A stretch of 64,000 nt of DNA, taken from NCBI GenBank assembly GCA_963729365.1, contig CAVSNQ010000022.1, forward strand, positions 558,001 through 622,000, given 5' to 3'. Each line of letters opens with the position of its first letter. Within the stretch, counting starts at the first letter, position 1. The notes under the pieces are model-generated. The model was not told where the DNA came from. It did not search any database and saw only the letters and a list, made by a program, of their open reading frames with translations. The translations under genes and the position numbers were made by a program. This DNA is from JASHPR01 sp963729365. GTDB taxonomy: Bacteria > Actinomycetota > Actinomycetes > Streptosporangiales > Streptosporangiaceae. Shown here piece after piece: positions 15,799 to 24,857 of the stretch.

Positions 15799-17348
15799 TC
15801 ACCGTCTGGGTGCTCGCAGAGACGGGAACGCTCGCCGCCGCGCCGTCGGCCGCGCTCGCCGCGCTGGTCATGGTCACGCGATCTCGCGCACGTTCGCCCG
15901 GCCGGCTTCGTGCCCGCTCGCACCAGGCCCGCTCGCACCAGGCCCGCTCGCACCAGCAGCACATCAGGCAGCCGGAATTCTTCCTGGCCGCGCCGGTGGC
16001 CGCACCGCCGCTAGCCACCGAGAGCTACGCCGACGGCGTGCAGGCCGCGGGGGCCAGCAAGGCGGTCGCCAGGCGCCTGTGCCCAGTCGACGACTCGAAG
16101 GCGGTCGCCAGGCACCTGCGCCCAGTCGACGACTCGAATGCGGTCGCCTGGCGACTGCGCCCAGTCGACGACTCGAATGCGGTCGCCAGGGACCTGCGCC
16201 CGGTCGATGACTCGTTCGCCGTTGGCCGTCTGCACAAGAGCGCCGAGCGGTTCATCACGCAGTTCCACATCGAGAACCGCGCCGGGCCGCCCGACCAGCG
16301 GCTCTGGCACGTCCACCGCGAAATCGACACCACCGGCACCTACCAGCACACCCCCGCCGAACTGGAATTCGGCGCCCGCGTCGCCTGGCGCAACAGCGCC
16401 CGCTGCATCGGCCGCCTCTACTGGCACAGCCTGCGCGTCCGCGACCGCCGCCACATCACCACCGCACCCGACATCGCCGCCGAATCCGCCGCCCACCTGC
16501 ACGAAGCCACCAACGGCGGCCGGATCCGCCCCGTCATCACCATCTTCGCCCCCGACACCCCCGGCCGCCCCGGCCCCCGCATCCTCAACGCCCAGCTCAT
16601 CCGCTACGCCGGCTACCCCACCCCCGACGGCACCCTCGGCGACCCCGCCAACCTCGACACCACCCGCCTGGCCACCGACCTCGGCTGGCCCGGCGGCCAC
16701 CCCCCCGGCCGGTTCGACATCCTCCCCCTGATCATCCAGGACACCCACGGCCACCTCACCCTGCACCACCTGCCCCCCGACGCCATCCTCGAAGTCCCTC
16801 TCACCCACCCCCACTACCCCTGGTTCACCGGCCTCGGCCTGCGCTGGCACGCCGTCCCCGCCATCACCGACATGTACCTGGCCATCGGCGGCATCACCTA
16901 CCCCGCCACCCCCTTCAACGGCTGGTACATGTGCACCGAAATCGGATCCCGCGACCTCGGCGACACCGCCCGCTACAACCAGCTCCCCGCCATTGCCACC
17001 CACATGGGCCTGCCCACCACCACCGACCGCACCCTCTGGAAAGACAAAGCCATCACCGAACTCAACCTCGCCGTCCTGCACTCCTACACCACCGCCGGAG
17101 TCACCATCTCCGACCACCACACCGAATCCGCCCGTTTCCTCCAGCACATCGACCGCGAACAACGCCACGGCCGCCCCTGCCCCGCCGACTGGACCTGGAT
17201 CGTCCCCCCTGCCGCCCCCTCCACCACCCCCGTCTTCCACCGCTACTACAACAACTTCCACCAAACCCCCAACTTCTACCGCCACGCCACACCCCCACAA
17301 CTCCAACCACCCCACCCCCACCCCGCAACCCCCGCCACCCAACACTGA
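15795..17348 (+). CDS. nos: Bacterial nitric oxide synthase oxygenase with N-terminal repeat extension
   Basis: Heme-thiolate enzyme making NO from L-arginine with a pterin cofactor; bacterial forms lack a reductase domain. The catalytic core starts near residue 145. It has the heme Cys in WRNSARCIGRLYW (about 202), the substrate Glu in GWYMCTEIGSRDL (about 381) and the C-terminal WTWIVPP and YYNNFHQTPNF. The core is about 370 residues, as in other bacterial NOS, but is preceded by about 145 extra residues: a short hydrophobic start, an RSHQAR repeat and four 13-residue repeats. The GTG start overlaps the previous stop; an internal start nearer the core cannot be excluded. Codon use in the core is extremely C-rich. 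Confidence 0.93.
   Translation: MITVWVLAETGTLAAAPSAALAALVMVTRSRARSPGRLRARSHQARSHQARSHQQHIRQPEFFLAAPVAAPPLATESYADGVQAAGASKAVARRLCPVDDSKAVARHLRPVDDSNAVAWRLRPVDDSNAVARDLRPVDDSFAVGRLHKSAERFITQFHIENRAGPPDQRLWHVHREIDTTGTYQHTPAELEFGARVAWRNSARCIGRLYWHSLRVRDRRHITTAPDIAAESAAHLHEATNGGRIRPVITIFAPDTPGRPGPRILNAQLIRYAGYPTPDGTLGDPANLDTTRLATDLGWPGGHPPGRFDILPLIIQDTHGHLTLHHLPPDAILEVPLTHPHYPWFTGLGLRWHAVPAITDMYLAIGGITYPATPFNGWYMCTEIGSRDLGDTARYNQLPAIATHMGLPTTTDRTLWKDKAITELNLAVLHSYTTAGVTISDHHTESARFLQHIDREQRHGRPCPADWTWIVPPAAPSTTPVFHRYYNNFHQTPNFYRHATPPQLQPPHPHPATPATQH
16059..16214 (+). repeat. Four 39-bp tandem repeats inside the nos N-terminal extension
   Basis: Four in-frame units of 39 bp encode KAVARRLCPVDDS-like 13-mers (residues 89-140); variation is mostly at the fourth to eighth position. 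The conserved core of each unit is AVA--L-PVDDS. Spacing and coding context rule out a CRISPR array. The repeats may be a flexible linker or a protein-binding tail. Confidence 0.9.
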
Positions 17349-17350
17349 GC

Positions 17351-17420
17351 CGAGCGCGATGCGCACCAGCATGGCCGGGATCCCTGGTTCGCCGAGCAGC
17401 ACCCCCGCACGGTGCTGAAG
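17351..17420 (-). pseudogene. 70-bp duplicated fragment of the LuxR-type ATPase gene
   Basis: This stretch is 64/70 identical to 18084-18153, inside the adjacent LuxR-ATPase gene, in the same orientation. It encodes the same VLLGEPGIP-like segment and nothing else of that gene. It lies in the 150-bp gap between nos and the regulator and is a relic of a duplicated or recombined second regulator copy. Confidence 0.75.
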
Positions 17421-17499
17421 AGCGACAGGTCGGGCCGCGTGGCCTGCCGCCCGGGTTGCGCGTGATCCGCCGAGACCCCCATCGGTCCCCGGCGCGGTC

Positions 17500-20337
17500 T
17501 CAGCCGGATTCGGGCTGCCGCGCCCGCTCCATGACGATCCGCGTGAGCTCGACACGTGAGCCGATGTTGAGTTTGCTGAATATCCGGCGGAGGTGGAAAG
17601 CGACGGTGTGCCTGCTGATGTAGAGGCGGCTCCCGATCTGCCTGTTGCTCAGCCCTTGCGCGACAAGTTTTGAGGTCTCGCGCTCGGCATCGGTGAGGCT
17701 TTCCCATCCGCTGACCGGCCGGTCGGCGGAAAACGTCCCATGACGGCGCCGGACACCGAGCCCTCGAAGCCGACGGCGGATGCGAGCCATGTCGGCGGCG
17801 GCTCCCGCTCGCCCATATGTCTCCATGGACTCATTCAGATATGTGATGGCCAGGTCTTTGCCGGCCTGGCTGGCCAGCAGGACGCCAAGGTCTTCGGCAG
17901 CGGAGGCCCGCGCCCATAGGTCTGTGTGCTGCGCTGCCGCAGCGGCTAGCTGCGCTGAGTCGTGGTTCAGCAGTCCCAGGCTGTGGGCTGCAGCGGCGGT
18001 GATAGCAGGAATGTCCGGGTTACGTCGCGCGAGGGCATTGGCCGCGCGCGCCACTTCCGCGGCCAGGCCGTGGTCGCCAACGGCGAGCGCAGTGCGCACC
18101 AGCCAGGCCGGGATCCCCGGTTCGCCGAGCAGCACCCCCGGACGGTGCTGAAGATCAGCACAGACACCGCGGAAATGGCCGATGGCGACGGCAGGACCCT
18201 CTCGCGCCTCAGCGACCCTGGCTTGCGCCATGCTCACCGCGGACCGGGCGTAAGTTGCGGCCGTCCGCGGTATCGGGGCGGGACGGCTGGCCAGGTGATG
18301 GCCCGCGGTCGCGAGGTCGTCCTGGCGCAGCGCGATCAGGGCGAGCAGGCAATGGGCGAGCGAAGCGTAGCTGCGTGCCGGCCCGGCGGCAGCCACAGCC
18401 GCGTGAGCCGCGGCGGTGGCCTGGCCCAGGCTGCCGCTGGCCAGGCAGAGGCGTGCATCCAGGATCGACAGCACTGTTAGCGCTGGTATGCCGCGCAGCG
18501 TCTCGCGGTCAATCGCCTGGATCACCTTCTCCGCTTCGCCGCAACGGCCCAGGTCGGCCAGGGTGGCCCCGAGGGCCAGGAGGGGCTGGACATGGCGGGC
18601 ATCGGCAGAGACGCCGCGGCCACGGCGGGCGGCCTCATGGAGAAGCTCGAGTCCTTCGCTGACTTGCCCCTTGTCCCAGGCGATCAGTGCACGGGTGAAC
18701 AGCGCCGCCGTGATTGCCTGGCTGTTGTGCTGACTCGGCACGCTGAGTATCCCCGCAGCTATCCGTTCAGCGGCCTGGTCGTCAGACCGCCCGGCCAGCG
18801 CCTGCAGTTGTGCCGTCAGGGCGTCATCACGCAAGTCCGCTGGCAGCTCCGGCTGGGCAAGTGCCGTTTCAGCCTGGCCACGGGCCCGCTCCGGCTGGCC
18901 GCTCGCGCACAGGATGGACGAGAGGGCGCACCGGAGCCGGGCCTCGGCCACCGGCGGCACTGGCTGCGCCAGCCCATCCTCAACGAGGCCGGTTGCCTGT
19001 TCGAGCCGCCCGGCGGCCGTGCAAGCTTCGGCGGCGGCCACCCACCGGGACAGTGTGCCCGGATCGTCGGGATGGGTCAGGTCCAGCGCCCGTAGCGCCA
19101 GGCGGGCTGCGGTCTGCGGAGACGAAGGCAGGAGCTCTGCCGCCGCCTTGTCCAGTCCGGCTAGCGACGCGTGGTCGCCGGTGCTGGCGGCTTCGAGCAG
19201 ATGCCCGGCTGCGGCAGCCGCAGGTTCCCCGCGGCGTAGCAGCATCTCCCCGAACTGGCGGTGCAGCGCGCTGCGCGCCGGCCGCGGGATCATGTCGCCC
19301 GCGGCGCGGCCGAGCAGCGGGTGGCGGAACGAGAAGGCCGCATCATCGGCCACCACGATTCCGGCCGCGAGCGTCTCCTCGACCAGGGGCAGCAGCCCGG
19401 CGGGCGTATCACCAAGCATCTCGGCAATGTCTGCTAGCCGGAATGACCCGCCCAGCGCGGCCGCGGTCTTGAGGAGATGCTGGGCCTTTGCGCTGAGGCC
19501 GTCCAGCCTTTGCGCGGCAACGCGATTAATGCGGGATGGCGAGCCAGCGGAGGCCAAGCTGGCCTGGCTGCCAGTGACGTGGACGGCCCGTTCGTCGCGG
19601 AGGCCGCCGATCAGCTCGGTGAGCAACGATGGATTGCCGCCGGCCCCGGCCGCCAAGGCCAGCAGTCGTTCATCCGGCCGGGCGCCGAATGCTTCCGTCA
19701 GCAGGTCGGTCACGGCTTCGCCGCTGAGCGGGGCGAGAGCCAGACGGGTGGCACCATCCCGTTCCAGAACCCTGAACAGCAGATCTGCGTTGTTGCCCCC
19801 CTGCGTATCCGAGCGGGCCAGGACCCAGGCCACCGGATACCGGGCCAGCTGGCCAGGCAGGACCCGCAGGGCCAGCAGCGTGGCCTGGCTTGCCCACTGG
19901 AGGTCGTCCAGGCTCACCAGGACTGGAGCCACCGCAGCCCGCTGTATCAGGTGCGCTTGCAGCTCACCGATCCGGGAGGAGGTCGCATCGCTCGGATTGT
20001 CCTGCTGGTTCCCGCTCCTGGTGAGCGGCTGGCGCAGCGCGGTCAGCAACACGAAAAACGGGATCGTCTGGCTGAGCTGGTCCGCTGCCCCAGTCGCTAG
20101 CGAAAACCCCCGGGCCCCAGCCTCAAGCTCACACTCATTCAGCAGAAGCGACTTACCGATTCCCTGTTCCCCGTCAACCAGAAGCACCCCCCCGATCCCC
20201 TTCTCGGCACGCCGGAGGAGCGCGCCCAAAGTCCGCCGTTCTGTCGACCGCCCGCGCATGGGTGTCTCAGCCGGGCGCGAGGGGCGAGCGGTTTCCGCGC
20301 GTCCTTCCCATGGGCAGTTACTGATCGTCGCTGTCAT
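17500..20337 (-). CDS. Large ATP-binding LuxR-family regulator (LAL type)
   Basis: A 945-residue LAL regulator. The N-terminal AAA-like ATPase has Walker A GEQGIGKSLLL near residue 58 and Walker B VLVSLDDLQW. Next comes a long helical TPR-like region, then a C-terminal LuxR helix-turn-helix (LTDAERETSKLVAQGLSNRQIG, then KLNIGSRVELTRIV). ATG at 20337 follows GAGG. It faces the nos gene convergently and no cofactor genes adjoin, so its target is uncertain. Confidence 0.93.
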   Translation of the reverse strand: MTATISNCPWEGRAETARPSRPAETPMRGRSTERRTLGALLRRAEKGIGGVLLVDGEQGIGKSLLLNECELEAGARGFSLATGAADQLSQTIPFFVLLTALRQPLTRSGNQQDNPSDATSSRIGELQAHLIQRAAVAPVLVSLDDLQWASQATLLALRVLPGQLARYPVAWVLARSDTQGGNNADLLFRVLERDGATRLALAPLSGEAVTDLLTEAFGARPDERLLALAAGAGGNPSLLTELIGGLRDERAVHVTGSQASLASAGSPSRINRVAAQRLDGLSAKAQHLLKTAAALGGSFRLADIAEMLGDTPAGLLPLVEETLAAGIVVADDAAFSFRHPLLGRAAGDMIPRPARSALHRQFGEMLLRRGEPAAAAAGHLLEAASTGDHASLAGLDKAAAELLPSSPQTAARLALRALDLTHPDDPGTLSRWVAAAEACTAAGRLEQATGLVEDGLAQPVPPVAEARLRCALSSILCASGQPERARGQAETALAQPELPADLRDDALTAQLQALAGRSDDQAAERIAAGILSVPSQHNSQAITAALFTRALIAWDKGQVSEGLELLHEAARRGRGVSADARHVQPLLALGATLADLGRCGEAEKVIQAIDRETLRGIPALTVLSILDARLCLASGSLGQATAAAHAAVAAAGPARSYASLAHCLLALIALRQDDLATAGHHLASRPAPIPRTAATYARSAVSMAQARVAEAREGPAVAIGHFRGVCADLQHRPGVLLGEPGIPAWLVRTALAVGDHGLAAEVARAANALARRNPDIPAITAAAAHSLGLLNHDSAQLAAAAAQHTDLWARASAAEDLGVLLASQAGKDLAITYLNESMETYGRAGAAADMARIRRRLRGLGVRRRHGTFSADRPVSGWESLTDAERETSKLVAQGLSNRQIGSRLYISRHTVAFHLRRIFSKLNIGSRVELTRIVMERARQPESG

Positions 20338-20421
20338 GTCGGTACCTCGTTAGCAGGCCGCAGGCCGGCCGCCCCGCGATGGTGGGTAACAAAGAGGGCG
20401 AAGCGGTCCGGCCAGATGTGG

Positions 20422-21141
20422 TCAGGTGAGCGGCTCGCCGCCGTCGATGTGCAGCGTCTGGCCGGTGAGGAACGTGTTGGTCAGGGCGAACAAGACGCCC
20501 TGTGCGATGTCCTCGGAGGTGCCGATCCGCCGGGCGGGGTTGCGGGCGCTGATGTCAGCGAAGTAGTCGGCCTTGCCCTGCTGGCCGAAGGCGTCCCAGG
20601 CGCCGGTGTCGATCACACCCGGGGAGATGGCGTTGACCCGGATCGGGGCCAGTTCCAGGGCCAGCGAGCGGGCCAGGGTATCGGCGGCGGCGTTGGTGAT
20701 GGCCACGCCCAGGGTGCCGGCTTCGATCTTGGCCGCGGCCACGCCGGAGAAGATGACGAACGAGCCGCCCTGGGTCATGCGGGGGGCTAGGTGCTTGGCC
20801 AGCATCAGCGGGCCGATCACCTTGGTGTCGAAGGACAGCCGGATCGCGTCCCGGTCCAGGTCAGCAACGTGGCCACGGGCACGCGCCGAGGCGGTCGAGA
20901 CGACATGGTGGACCGAGCCGAGCCGTTCGCCGAGAGCGGCGATGGAGCCCTCGTCGGTGAGGTCGACGGTCTCGGTGCTGACACCGGGCTCGCCGGCGTA
21001 GGCGGCGGCCAGTGTTTCCTGGTCGCGGCCGGCGGCGATGACGTGCGCTCCGGTGTCCAGGGCGGCGAGGGCAACAGCGCGGGCGAGCCCGCTGCCCCGC
21101 CCGATGACGAGCACGGTCTGATCTTTCAGTGATCCGGTCAT
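20422..21141 (-). CDS. Atypical short-chain dehydrogenase/reductase lacking the Tyr-Lys dyad
   Basis: A 239-residue SDR fold protein. The nucleotide motif is VIGRGSGLARAVA, and the C-terminus FALTNTFLTGQTLHIDGG is typical. At the place of the catalytic YxxxK the sequence reads GVAITNAAAD, so Tyr is replaced by Val and Lys by Asn. It may be a non-catalytic NAD(P)-binding protein or use another mechanism. ATG at 21141 follows AAAGGA. It is downstream of, and on the same strand as, the small protein and MalT-like regulator genes. Confidence 0.88.
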   Translation of the reverse strand: MTGSLKDQTVLVIGRGSGLARAVALAALDTGAHVIAAGRDQETLAAAYAGEPGVSTETVDLTDEGSIAALGERLGSVHHVVSTASARARGHVADLDRDAIRLSFDTKVIGPLMLAKHLAPRMTQGGSFVIFSGVAAAKIEAGTLGVAITNAAADTLARSLALELAPIRVNAISPGVIDTGAWDAFGQQGKADYFADISARNPARRIGTSEDIAQGVLFALTNTFLTGQTLHIDGGEPLT

Positions 21142-21334
21142 GACAGCGTCCTTTGGAGGAAGCCGCGGATATGGTCCGCAGCGGTGTCGAGGTGGCTTTC
21201 TCCGTCCCTCACCAGTGCCAACTCTGGTACTCGGCCGGATGAACCCGCCTCGTACGATCCGGAGGATTTGCGGCGGGCCGCGGGTCCGACCGGCTTGTCG
21301 TCGTCCTTCATGGGCGACCACGATGGTCATCGCG

Positions 21335-21580
21335 TCAGCGCGGCGGCAGGCGGCGGACTTCGAGAAGCTCAAGCCCGAGGGCCTCGATCTCGGCGAGCAC
21401 TCCGTGCAGCGCGGCCTGATCCGGCAGCGCTCCGGTCAGCACCGTGTTCTGTCCGCGCGCCTGAGCCCGCAGGGCGGGGAACGCGGAACGCATCGTCTCG
21501 CCCAGGTGGCCGCGTACCCAGATCTCGTACTGTCGCGGCCGCCGCCCGCTGCGTGCACCGGTCACGTCGCCATCAGTCAT
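21335..21580 (-). CDS. Small protein paired with MalT-like LuxR regulator (copy 1)
   Basis: An 81-residue protein with a two-strand/one-helix pattern: YEIWVRGHLGETMRSAFPAL, then NTVLTGALPDQAALHGVLAEIEALGLELLEVRRL. A homologue with the same layout lies at 59724-59972 beside the second MalT-like regulator. The ATG has no ribosome site but overlaps the stop of a 16-codon upstream frame (ATGA) that does have a strong one, so translation may be coupled. Its role is unknown; regulator accessory is inferred from pairing. Confidence 0.8.
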   Translation of the reverse strand: MTDGDVTGARSGRRPRQYEIWVRGHLGETMRSAFPALRAQARGQNTVLTGALPDQAALHGVLAEIEALGLELLEVRRLPPR

Positions 21581-21627
21581 GGGAAGAGCCAGCGGCCGGC
21601 GGCGGCCCCGAAAGTAACGGATCTCAT
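21577..21627 (-). CDS. Possible 16-residue coupled leader peptide
   Basis: A short frame (MRSVTFGAAAGRWLFP) begins with ATG after GAGAGGAG, the best ribosome site in the area. Its TGA overlaps the ATG of the small regulator-paired protein. It could feed ribosomes into that gene or act as a leader peptide. Alternatively it marks the true start of the small protein with one base missing. Confidence 0.4.
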   Translation of the reverse strand: MRSVTFGAAAGRWLFP

Positions 21628-21753
21628 GCCAACTCCTCTCACTCGATCGAGCTCTCGTTGCGAGCCTGGACGCCGTCAGGATGAGCGGCCAACGCACGAT
21701 TCGGATGATTCCTGACGGCGCTCAGGGCCCCTGGTGCGCGGAAGGCCCCTAAG

Positions 21754-24522
21754 TCAGCGCTGGCGTGCGGATGGTGCGAGCAGGCCCAGAGCGCGGGCGG
21801 ACTCGACGGCCCCAGCCCGGCGGTGCGTGCCGAGCTTGGCGTACAGGTTGCGCATGTGGGTCTTGACCGTGCTCGTCGAGACGGACAGCTCGGCGGCGAT
21901 CTCCGGCGCCGACAGGTGGGTCGGCAGGTAGCGCAGCACGCGGATCTCGCTCTTACTGAGCGGCTCTGTTAGCCCCCGAAAGGGCGACCCCCCGGTAGCC
22001 CGCGCCCGGGGGGATGCCATCGCCCCGGACCCCCCTGGCCCTCTTGGCCCTCCTGGCCCAGCCAGCAGGTCGAGGATCTCGGCCAACAGGGCGGCGTGCG
22101 CGGTGCGCTGCCGGGCCTGGCGCTCGAGCAAGCCGGGCGCGGGGTGCAGCAGGAACCACAACAGTGCGCCGTCGGGCTCAGCGCAGTCCAGCGCGCGCTC
22201 GAGGGCCCGTCCGGCGGCGGCCGGGTCGCCGAGCGCGTCCCGGGCGATCGCCTCGAGCAGGAAAGCCTCAACCATCCAGGACCGCCAGCCCACCCGGACA
22301 GATCCGTCCAGGACCGGCCCGAGAGCCATGGTCGCCGCGTGCGGATCGTCCATGGCGAGCCGCAGCACCGCAGCGGAGATGCGCATCTCCCCGCGCTCGC
22401 GGTCGCGGTCGCCCAGGCCCGCCAGGACCTGCTCGGCATGCTCCGTCTCGCCGAGGCGCACCAGGGCGCGCACCAGCCATGCCCGCAGCGGCCTGGCCAG
22501 CGGGTGCAGCCCGGCCAGCCGCTGGGCGGCCCGGAACGCGGCCAGCGCGTCGCCGGCCCGGCCGCGCCCGAGCTCGAGCTGCCCGCGGACGTACTGGCCC
22601 CCCATTGCCGCCGCAGGGTTGGCTTCCGCTCTGAAAGTACGCTCGGCGCGCTGCACCCAGGCCTCCGCATCGTCCAGCCGCCCCTGCCAAGCCAGTGCCG
22701 ACCCAAGCGTCATGGAGGCGAAGCCGGCGAACAGATCGTCGGTCCAGCCGTGCCGCTCGGCTAGGTCGATCGCCTGCCTGCTGAGCTCCGCCGCTCGCGG
22801 AAGCCACCGGGTGAGCTCGATCTCCGCCCGGTACACCAGGGCCATGAACTCGAGATATGGCCGCCCGATCCGGCGCGCCAGCGCGAGAGCCTGCTCTAGA
22901 TGCGACTCTGCCTGGTCGGGCTGGGCTGTCCAGGTCTCGCTGTCGCCGATTTCGATCAGCGCCAACGCGCGCAGATCCTCACCCAGCCCAGGCCGCGCCG
23001 CCTCCGCGGCCTCGGCCACCGCCAGCAGGCGCTGCGCCTCCTCGGCCCGCGCCGGAAAGTTGCCGCTCCGCGCGACCAGCAGCAGCCGGACCACCCCGAG
23101 CAGCACCTGCGCCTGCCCGCGTCGGTCTTCCGGCACCGACGCCGACTCGCGCTCGGCCAGCCCCAGGTACCGCTCCGCCGCCTCCAGCGACCCCAGCTCC
23201 AGCTCATCGGCCGCGGCCACCGCCGCTAGCTCGGCATCGGCCGCGCGGGCCCCGGCAGGAAACCCGGCCAGCAACGCGTGCACGATCGCGGCCTGCCCGC
23301 CCAGATACAGTCCCGGCCAGTGGTCGGCCAGCAGCCGGGCCGCCAGCCCCCAGTCCCGCGCCGCCTGGGCATGACGGATCGCCTCCACCGGGAAACCGTG
23401 CCCCGCAAACCAGGCCGCGGCAGTACCGTGCAGCGCGGTGACCTCACCCGGCTCTGTGCGGCGCAGCTCCAGTTGCAGCAGGTCGGCGAACAGGTGGTGG
23501 TAGCGGAACCAGGACCGTGCCGCGTCCAGCGACACGACGAACGCGTTCGCCTCCTCCAGATCCTGCAGCACCCGCTCCCCGCCCGAACCTCTCGTCAGCA
23601 GGTCGGCCAGCTCCCCGTTGACCCGCTCCAGGATGGAGGTCCGCAGCAGCAGCAGCCGTACCTCCTCGGGCTGCCGGTCCAGCACCTCGGCCAGCAGATA
23701 CTCCGCCACCGTCCGCTCGCTGCCGGAGAACTCGGCCGCGAACCGCCCCGGATCTTCGTGCCCGGCCAGCGACAACGCCGCCAGCCGCAGCCCCGCCGCC
23801 CACCCTTCAGTCCTGTCCACCAGAAGCGCGAGCGCCGACCCGGAAAGCTCCACCCGGGCCGCGGCGAACAATGCCCGCGCCTCGGCCACGGTGAACCGCA
23901 GGTCGTCCGCGCGGATCTCGGCTACCTCGCCCTCCAGCCGCAACCGGTGCAGGCCCAGCGGCACGTCATGCCGGGTGGCCAGCACGAACCGCAGACCCGT
24001 CGGCGCGCGCATCACCAGCAGCTGCAGCTGCCGCCGGGCCTGGTCCGACACCAGCTCATGCAGGTCGTCGATCACCAGCCACAGCCGCTCTTCCAGCGGC
24101 GCCAGGTCCTTCAGCAGCCGCTCTACGATCGCCCACCCGTCCAGATCCGGTGCCGCCGTCAACGTGCGCACCAGCGCCGACCCTGGGACCGTCTGACGCA
24201 GCGCGCCCAGCGCCGACAGCCAGAACCGCTGCGGATCCCGCTCGTCGCGCTCGACCGCCACCCACGCCGCGCGCTCGGCCAGGCCCGCCTCACCGATCCA
24301 GGACCGCAGCAGCACCGTCTTGCCGCTGCCCGGCGGGGCCGACACCACCGTCACCCGCGCCGACTCCTCCAGCCGCTCCCACAGCCCCGGACGGCCAACA
24401 ACTCCTCCCGCACCAGGACCAGCGTCGCGGCGAGCAACGGACTCCGAGCTCCCGGCAGGCCGCATAGCCCATATTCGCACGAACGTCAGCCAGCGCGCCG
24501 TCGCCAGGCTGCCTTCGGCCAA
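21754..24522 (-). CDS. MalT-like ATP-dependent LuxR regulator (LAL), copy 1
   Basis: A protein of about 920 residues. The MalT-type NTPase has Walker A VSAPPGSGKTVLL and Walker B LWLVIDDLHEL, and the winged-helix segment contains RTEGWAAGLRLAALSLAG and FRYHHLFADLLQLEL. TPR-like repeats fill the middle. The C-terminal LuxR domain reads LSKSEIRVLRYLPTHLSAPEIAAELSVS, then KTHMRNLYAKLG. TTG 24522 and ATG 24465 are both possible starts. It is about 50 percent similar by eye to the regulator at 56987 and sits upstream of its small partner and an SDR. Confidence 0.93.
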   Translation of the reverse strand: MAEGSLATARWLTFVRIWAMRPAGSSESVARRDAGPGAGGVVGRPGLWERLEESARVTVVSAPPGSGKTVLLRSWIGEAGLAERAAWVAVERDERDPQRFWLSALGALRQTVPGSALVRTLTAAPDLDGWAIVERLLKDLAPLEERLWLVIDDLHELVSDQARRQLQLLVMRAPTGLRFVLATRHDVPLGLHRLRLEGEVAEIRADDLRFTVAEARALFAAARVELSGSALALLVDRTEGWAAGLRLAALSLAGHEDPGRFAAEFSGSERTVAEYLLAEVLDRQPEEVRLLLLRTSILERVNGELADLLTRGSGGERVLQDLEEANAFVVSLDAARSWFRYHHLFADLLQLELRRTEPGEVTALHGTAAAWFAGHGFPVEAIRHAQAARDWGLAARLLADHWPGLYLGGQAAIVHALLAGFPAGARAADAELAAVAAADELELGSLEAAERYLGLAERESASVPEDRRGQAQVLLGVVRLLLVARSGNFPARAEEAQRLLAVAEAAEAARPGLGEDLRALALIEIGDSETWTAQPDQAESHLEQALALARRIGRPYLEFMALVYRAEIELTRWLPRAAELSRQAIDLAERHGWTDDLFAGFASMTLGSALAWQGRLDDAEAWVQRAERTFRAEANPAAAMGGQYVRGQLELGRGRAGDALAAFRAAQRLAGLHPLARPLRAWLVRALVRLGETEHAEQVLAGLGDRDRERGEMRISAAVLRLAMDDPHAATMALGPVLDGSVRVGWRSWMVEAFLLEAIARDALGDPAAAGRALERALDCAEPDGALLWFLLHPAPGLLERQARQRTAHAALLAEILDLLAGPGGPRGPGGSGAMASPRARATGGSPFRGLTEPLSKSEIRVLRYLPTHLSAPEIAAELSVSTSTVKTHMRNLYAKLGTHRRAGAVESARALGLLAPSARQR

Positions 24523-24587
24523 TAGCCATCCGCGCTCCGACCCTCCCGTTAGCTGGTCGCGCTTATTGACCTGTTAGCTATCGGGTT

Positions 24588-24857
24588 TCAGGAGTTGAGC
24601 CCGGTTCTGCCCTGGCCAAGGTTAGCCAGCCCGGTCAGGTCAGCGCAGATCACGCCGTGCGCCTTGACGAAGACCATGAGGAGGCTCCCGCAGGTCCGGC
24701 AGCGGACAACGGTGCCCGGCGCCTGCCGGTAGACAACCAGCTCGGCCACCGGCCTGGTCGTACGACAGGTGCCGCAGGTGCTGCTCGCGGGGGTCATCTC
24801 GGTGCCGAAGACGTCGATCAGCAGGCCGCCGATCGCGTTACCGTCGAGTGCATCCAT
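24588..24857 (-). CDS. DUF6510-like small CxxC protein
   Basis: An 89-residue protein with two CxxC pairs, CGTC and CRTC, that look like a zinc ribbon. The segment TTRPVAELVVYRQAPGTVVRCRTCGSLLMVFV is typical of DUF6510. The ATG overlaps the flavin reductase stop (TGATG), so it is the third gene of the molybdopterin oxidoreductase operon. The function is unknown; the association with sulfite-oxidase-type enzymes is recurrent in actinobacteria as I recall. Confidence 0.82.
   Translation of the reverse strand: MDALDGNAIGGLLIDVFGTEMTPASSTCGTCRTTRPVAELVVYRQAPGTVVRCRTCGSLLMVFVKAHGVICADLTGLANLGQGRTGLNS

Noticed and set aside
16059..16214. Four evenly spaced 39-bp repeats considered as a small CRISPR-like array
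   Set aside because: Units are contiguous without spacers, in frame within nos, and no cas genes are nearby.
16011..17555. A 514-codon minus-strand frame opposite nos, glycine-rich
   Set aside because: Complement of the C-rich NOS core; the Gly-Val-Asp repeats are the mirror of NOS codon use. NOS motifs on the plus strand are decisive.
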